From contig JAFQVE010000232.1 of assembly GCA_017408185.1 (NCBI GenBank), positions 1-8,824 on the forward strand: a DNA stretch of 8,824 nucleotides, given 5' to 3'. Below are positions 7,301 through 8,824 of the stretch, piece by piece (position 1 is the first letter of the stretch; the number at the start of each line of letters is the position of its first letter). Position numbers and translations under genes: made by a program. Origin of the DNA: Oscillospiraceae bacterium. GTDB taxonomy: Bacteria; Bacillota_A; Clostridia; Oscillospirales; JAAYXM01. The notes under the pieces were generated by a model. That model did no database searches. It was given only the letters and a program-made list of their open reading frames with translations, and was not told the DNA's origin.

Positions 7301-8788
7301 ATAGCTTCAATTGAGGCGGTTGAAATAATTGGCGACGGAACTGAAACAAGCGACGATGTTGCAAAAGCGGTACTTGTGAAGAATAACGAAGGAAGACTGG
7401 ACTATATTGTATACGCGACAGACAATACCGTTACATATACAGTTGATAATAAGTTTACCTTCCGCGGCTTTGTCGGTGTTTATATGTGTGACGAAGAAGG
7501 AAATGAAATCTACAAATATGTAAACGACGGCGACCTTATCGCAGGTCTCGGCGGCACTGCAGCAATCACGGGAACGGTAACGGATTTCACAAAGGGTTAC
7601 GTCTCGAAGAACACAATATCGGCAAAGCTCGATGCACCGATTGATGCAACAATCCTTTCCGACAAATACGTCTACATTGAAAACGACGGCTTGCAGAATG
7701 CAGTTTACAGAATTGCAAGTGCAACCTGCGATGAAGAAGGAAATGCAGTCTTTGATATTGATGATGTATCTCTTGCACGCTCAATGGTGGGTGATGAAAT
7801 TACCTATAATATCGAAGCGGGAAATACCTTACGGATTCCGCTTAAAGCAATTGAAAACAATATGCCGGTATTTGCTCCGGTTTCCGATGTGACAGCAACT
7901 GCAGTAAGTGCAATTTCACTCAAGGTAAGCGCAAAAAGTGCTGACGGCGGTGCAGTAATATACTCTGCAGACCTTCCGCGAGGTGCATCTCTTGATGCAA
8001 CAACAGGTGAATTCAAGTGGAATCCCTCATCGTCTCAGATAGGCGAGAATGTAGTGAGAATCTATGCTTATGATGGTGCGGCAGTTTCCTCAACAGATAT
8101 TATCATAACCGTATACGGTTCAACAACCGGCGGCGGTGGAGGTGGGGGAGGAATATCAGCTCCCACAAAATCTGAAACTCCGGATGTTCCTGAAGAACCT
8201 GAAATTCCGATGGTTCCCGAAACTCCGGGAACAGGAAATGCCCGCTTCATTGACATTGCATCTCACGCATGGGCGGCGGATGCAATTAACGCACTTGCGG
8301 ATGAAAAGATAATAAAGGGAACAAGTGAAAACACATTCTCACCTGCAAATAACATAACAAGAGCAGACTTTGCACTTCTCCTTGTTCGTGCATTTGAGCT
8401 TCAGAGCGATAATGAAGAAAACTTTGCAGACGTAGAAGCAAGCGACTACTTCGCAAAAGAGCTTGCAATCGCACGTAATACAGGTGTTGTAAACGGCATC
8501 GGTGATAATAAGTACGCACCGAGAAATACAATCACCCGTCAGGATATGATGGTGATAGTTTACCGCGCATTGAAGTCAATGAACAAGCTTGATGTAGGGG
8601 ACGGCGTCCTCGACGTCCCGCAAGCTTCTGACTTCGACCAGGTCGCAGGTTATGCAAAGGAAGCAGTCTCTGCACTTGTCAACGCAGGTCTTGTAAACGG
8701 AAAGAGCGGAAAAATCGCCCCGACAGACTACACAACAAGAGCAGAAGTTGCAGTTCTCATTAAGAGAATACTCGACTACACAAAGTAA
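1388..8788 (+). CDS. giant SLH-anchored surface protein with heparinase II/III-family polysaccharide lyase domain
   Basis: This 2466-residue protein is probably a wall-attached lyase that cleaves a uronic-acid polysaccharide by beta-elimination. It has a signal peptide at 1-25 (cleavage after AVA). Homologous modules lie at 29-198, 203-376, 383-555, 567-750 and 852-1022. Big2-like domains lie at 752-841 (NADVTFESSDDNIAKVDENG) and 1024-1108. The lyase region covers about 1110-2155, with an alpha-rich toroid first and a beta-rich part after. Visible motifs are C1183/C1186/C1212/C1215 (probable metal site), N1474 and H1478, DGHGNESSPEY (E1534, candidate catalytic Y1539), GGTSHQHSDALNLG (H1712, H1714, D1716) and SHNTVVVD (1754-1761). 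The last two are typical of heparinase II/III folds. An He_PIG-like domain (2159-2243), Gly8 (2248-2255) and a Pro/Glu linker lead to SLH repeats at 2287-2336, 2346-2393 and 2414-2466, carrying TRAD, TRQD and TRAE. Start choice rests on the Shine-Dalgarno sequence plus the signal peptide. The PL family and substrate are not determined. Confidence 0.93.
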   Translation: MKRILSILLAVCMLIGMFPAINAVATDYVTYTYDFRSTATGGVVGVPTIDSYDKTTSQGKWMYYGMSDDLATLYQGSYGYNRTMTYGFQVQATAVGMYTQVKLNVPKSGAYIPTLTYFNNNAASIDVEVFLAPVSAADKFAAEYKLGNVNQRGAAANNEGTVSFNAITTTETEYVLSFRIGTHVGNIAPAQFELKETDAPKKNISYTFDMSVTGNAVVQMPTLTDYDIAGGRNWKNYATDIGGDKRSLGECINLVPSAYGQYQSLTLAEIPAGTYEISYEYATRTDGGTGNVYLAPASDASNFMAEKYLLGLVDYYSASNTTAAAPKKDGNVEFGKITVPEDGEYIISFKNVSKNASATGLSMNPSKLTLTECEPDAPVELASEYTYKLGQANDAGGLVQVPTVTEYVAKGGSNGEWKYYGMDSSLAALQETNARTVEINQSYGAYMSIGFNTVGQYLQLMLKLPNTGSYFVPTVNTYTGGYSTAVNMYVAPKGASDPMDKKYLVGAFDARNATTELQGFETDETATEYIVTFEDATTGNGHNARLLSLNFKETEKPAEEPEIEQKDYYKFDFGYKSGNTQFNVGIPTLDTYEKTGRNWKYCNMDASLYTKYENNGTPKITHARTLTGCLNITPSDASGQWLSLTLKDIYKGEYRVLLDFATHKSGGIGDIYLAPASVAESERTSAEYKLGSVDYYAKDAAFDIGNRVALGSVKLDASGDYVITFKHSGTKQAASTGYLMNPSALTLDATPLVLDSVSASVSKSILAPEETANISLSGKYTDTTDADLSNADVTFESSDDNIAKVDENGKITAVSSGIATIKVTVVFGNVTKEASIAVRVESEGELPFTGISRKIDFTLGQWSYEGSDIRPIKYADTGDIWEFAGNHESLDDASATTLRNSLTYGIQAQTSQTGQWFSIKFKANEDDVGKMTLTLNYGGYRYGCIGNFYLAPAELDDELWRNDVFKLGEIDCYADSDTVLSRNASFDVEIPEVGEYVMTFEVKERAGAYTMYLGYVILDGTDGVSLSAHSAKSGMQIGETTTIGYTAKRDGEKITLPDATVSYVNKTPDTIDVSDDGIITGKALGKGVVEVAVTSLGTTWKTELTVHIGTAKRGPTYYTYEKRANAVENASKYDWAKSQKETAVKIADSLLDKEDILWELIPQEGIPRSMAVGYMDDPEMYNCRYCGVNLRQNYSMMPYTVNAVNHPWKIQCPDCKRFFPSNDFGSFYKLGIDENGNFSHKLAHEKNAELVANGEEGYLVNKLYPEIGTENHPDTVKFTEGETTLGWGVDDGFGYLPGRTYPNGVEECHAYIAFYNHCAIWMGPTMMQYPSSIVGGKLAALRDAYLYTGDEKYGRLGAIIIDRVADVYPEYSLPQYGRLRGTNRQYYNSHGLSDEGKAIGRIWETDLARSMALSYDAFWPMMEDERVIAFLSEKAEEYNLENPKTDAALIRGNCEDGILRAIFEGCKTADIYGNFGMHQAALAAAAVVLDSQPETKEWIDWIMQDGVKTVGKSTGGNVNSQIYSLVDRDGHGNESSPEYNGLWISRTLEFAEYLYDYDGYTEANLYANPRFLKMMKAQGDIIMNSNTAPQIGDAASAGAIATNFTPENMLKEYIRTGDTELGQLAYFANGNSTDDMHADIFTKNPENVKKEIQGIIDTYGEYDFGKTVNLTGYGLAMLRDGKLYSNAITTSGANTNTQRAFWIYSGSGGTSHQHSDALNLGIEAFGLNFAPDLGYPEDTGYNRNRAQWVSNTISHNTVVVDAKKQDTLNHTAKPLHFDDSGVVKLMDTDVPDAYNATDIYRRTLVMVKLSENESYGVDFFRVKGGDDHIYSFHSQSEEVYLPEETLILQEKGTYAGENVEWGDESTAYDNGFSWMDNVRRVENPSGEFSADFKIKDFKKKLKTNPKLGLKFTMLNDFDLTEVAIVDGMVPRTKDNLRANMDHFEYILARRKGENLDSLFTTVYEPYKDNSKIASIEAVEIIGDGTETSDDVAKAVLVKNNEGRLDYIVYATDNTVTYTVDNKFTFRGFVGVYMCDEEGNEIYKYVNDGDLIAGLGGTAAITGTVTDFTKGYVSKNTISAKLDAPIDATILSDKYVYIENDGLQNAVYRIASATCDEEGNAVFDIDDVSLARSMVGDEITYNIEAGNTLRIPLKAIENNMPVFAPVSDVTATAVSAISLKVSAKSADGGAVIYSADLPRGASLDATTGEFKWNPSSSQIGENVVRIYAYDGAAVSSTDIIITVYGSTTGGGGGGGGISAPTKSETPDVPEEPEIPMVPETPGTGNARFIDIASHAWAADAINALADEKIIKGTSENTFSPANNITRADFALLLVRAFELQSDNEENFADVEASDYFAKELAIARNTGVVNGIGDNKYAPRNTITRQDMMVIVYRALKSMNKLDVGDGVLDVPQASDFDQVAGYAKEAVSALVNAGLVNGKSGKIAPTDYTTRAEVAVLIKRILDYTK
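1472..1981 (+). repeat. module 1 (A-type) of the surface lyase
   Basis: Residues 29-198. It shares with module 3 the patterns GGxVxVPT, GxWxYYGMxxxLAxL, a VGxYxQ strand, SGxYxPT, and TETEYVLSF with a closing KETD. The strand EVFLAP followed by AEYKLG links it to all other copies. It differs from the B-type copies in lacking GRNW and the SMNPS/LMNPS ending. Confidence 0.75.
1994..2515 (+). repeat. module 2 (B-type) of the surface lyase
   Basis: Residues 203-376. B-type marks are PTLTDY, GRNWKNY, GQYQSLTL, a YEYATRTDGG stretch, NVYLAPAS, LLGLVDYY, DGEYIISFKN and the closing LSMNPSKLTL. It aligns best with module 4 and with the partial module at the left edge of the window. Confidence 0.8.
2534..3052 (+). 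repeat. module 3 (A-type) of the surface lyase
   Basis: Residues 383-555. It repeats the A-type pattern of module 1: GGLVQVPTVTEY, GEWKYYGMDSSLAAL, VGQYLQLMLKLP, GSYFVPT, NMYVAP, KYLVGAFDA, ATEYIVTF and a closing FKETE. A short Pro/Glu linker (KPAEEPEIEQK, 556-566) separates it from module 4. Confidence 0.75.
3086..3637 (+). repeat. module 4 (B-type) of the surface lyase
   Basis: Residues 567-750. It carries PTLDTYEKTGRNWKY, GCLNITPS, GQWLSLTL, DFATHKSGGIGDIYLAPAS, AEYKLGSVDYY, SGDYVITFKH and GYLMNPSALTL. It is the closest relative in this window of the partial module at 1-369 and is followed directly by the first Big2-like domain. Confidence 0.82.
3941..4453 (+). repeat. module 5 (diverged B-type) of the surface lyase
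   Basis: Residues 852-1022, placed between the two Big2-like domains. Retained marks are GQWFSIKF, GCIGNFYLAPAE, FKLGEIDCY and VGEYVMTFE. The N-terminal part is recognisable only weakly (RKIDFTLGQWSYEG, IWEFAG) and the MNPS ending is lost (YLGYVILDG), so it has diverged more than modules 1-4. Confidence 0.65.
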
Positions 8789-8824
8789 ACAAAAGCAAAA
8801 CAACGGATGAGGAATTACTACTTC

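Noticed and set aside
7487..7744. Repeated hexapeptide CDEEGN (residues 2034-2039 and 2114-2119)
   Set aside because: The surrounding residues do not align, so this looks like a recurring beta-turn rather than a duplicated domain.
8807..8824. Possible start of a third gene (ATG at 8807)
   Set aside because: Only six codons remain in the window and no Shine-Dalgarno sequence precedes it; the 8789-8824 tail also shows no terminator hairpin.
1..8824. Long open frames on the - strand and in other + frames
   Set aside because: All lie within the two real genes, lack ribosome binding sites and show no recognisable protein features.
1..8824. CRISPR arrays, tRNA or rRNA genes, insertion sequences, attachment sites
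   Set aside because: I saw no regularly spaced direct repeats, tRNA-like folds, transposase motifs or terminal inverted repeats; the only repeats are protein-domain repeats.

Overview
The window holds two neighbouring genes on the + strand and little else. Both encode very large, repeat-built proteins for the outside of the cell. A strong Shine-Dalgarno sequence (AAGGAGG), a typical Gram-positive signal peptide, three C-terminal S-layer homology (SLH) repeats, InlB-type B repeats, Big2-type Ig domains and moderate GC content all suggest a Clostridia-like Firmicute, perhaps an anaerobe from a gut or another plant- or host-polysaccharide-rich habitat. This placement is an inference; the window carries no taxonomic marker gene.

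Region 1 (1-1320) is the 3' end of a gene that begins before the window. It starts inside a beta-rich module that closely matches a module in the second gene. It then has two recognisable InlB-type B repeats, a third degenerate one, and a C-terminal domain with no SLH repeats. An in-frame TAG at 91-93 interrupts the reading frame, while the protein alignment continues unbroken across it. The copy sequenced here therefore looks like a gene with a nonsense mutation, or it contains a sequence error. I see no sign that TAG is read as an amino acid.

Region 2 (1321-1387) is a 67-base gap. It contains a GC-rich hairpin without a U-tract and a near-perfect ribosome binding site for the next gene. No convincing promoter is visible, so the two genes may be co-transcribed.

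Region 3 (1388-8788) is one intact 2466-residue gene. Its order is: signal peptide; four homologous modules of about 170-185 residues in an A-B-A-B pattern; a Big2-like domain; a fifth, diverged module; a second Big2-like domain; a roughly 1000-residue heparinase II/III-type polysaccharide lyase region with a CxxC...CxxC probable metal site; a putative Ig (He_PIG-like) domain; a Gly8 and Pro/Glu-rich linker; and three SLH repeats at the C terminus. The simplest reading is a cell-surface lyase, held to the wall by its SLH repeats, whose N-terminal modules bind polysaccharide or act as spacers. The substrate cannot be read from the sequence.

The most interesting unexplained element is the repeated module. 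It is marked by GQ[WY]xSLTL, a G-x-[VILF]-[YF]-[LV]-A-P strand and a later YKLG-x-[VI]-D-Y. It occurs five times in the second protein and again in the adjacent gene, and I do not recognise it as a named family. The last 36 bases (8789-8824) show no supported feature.
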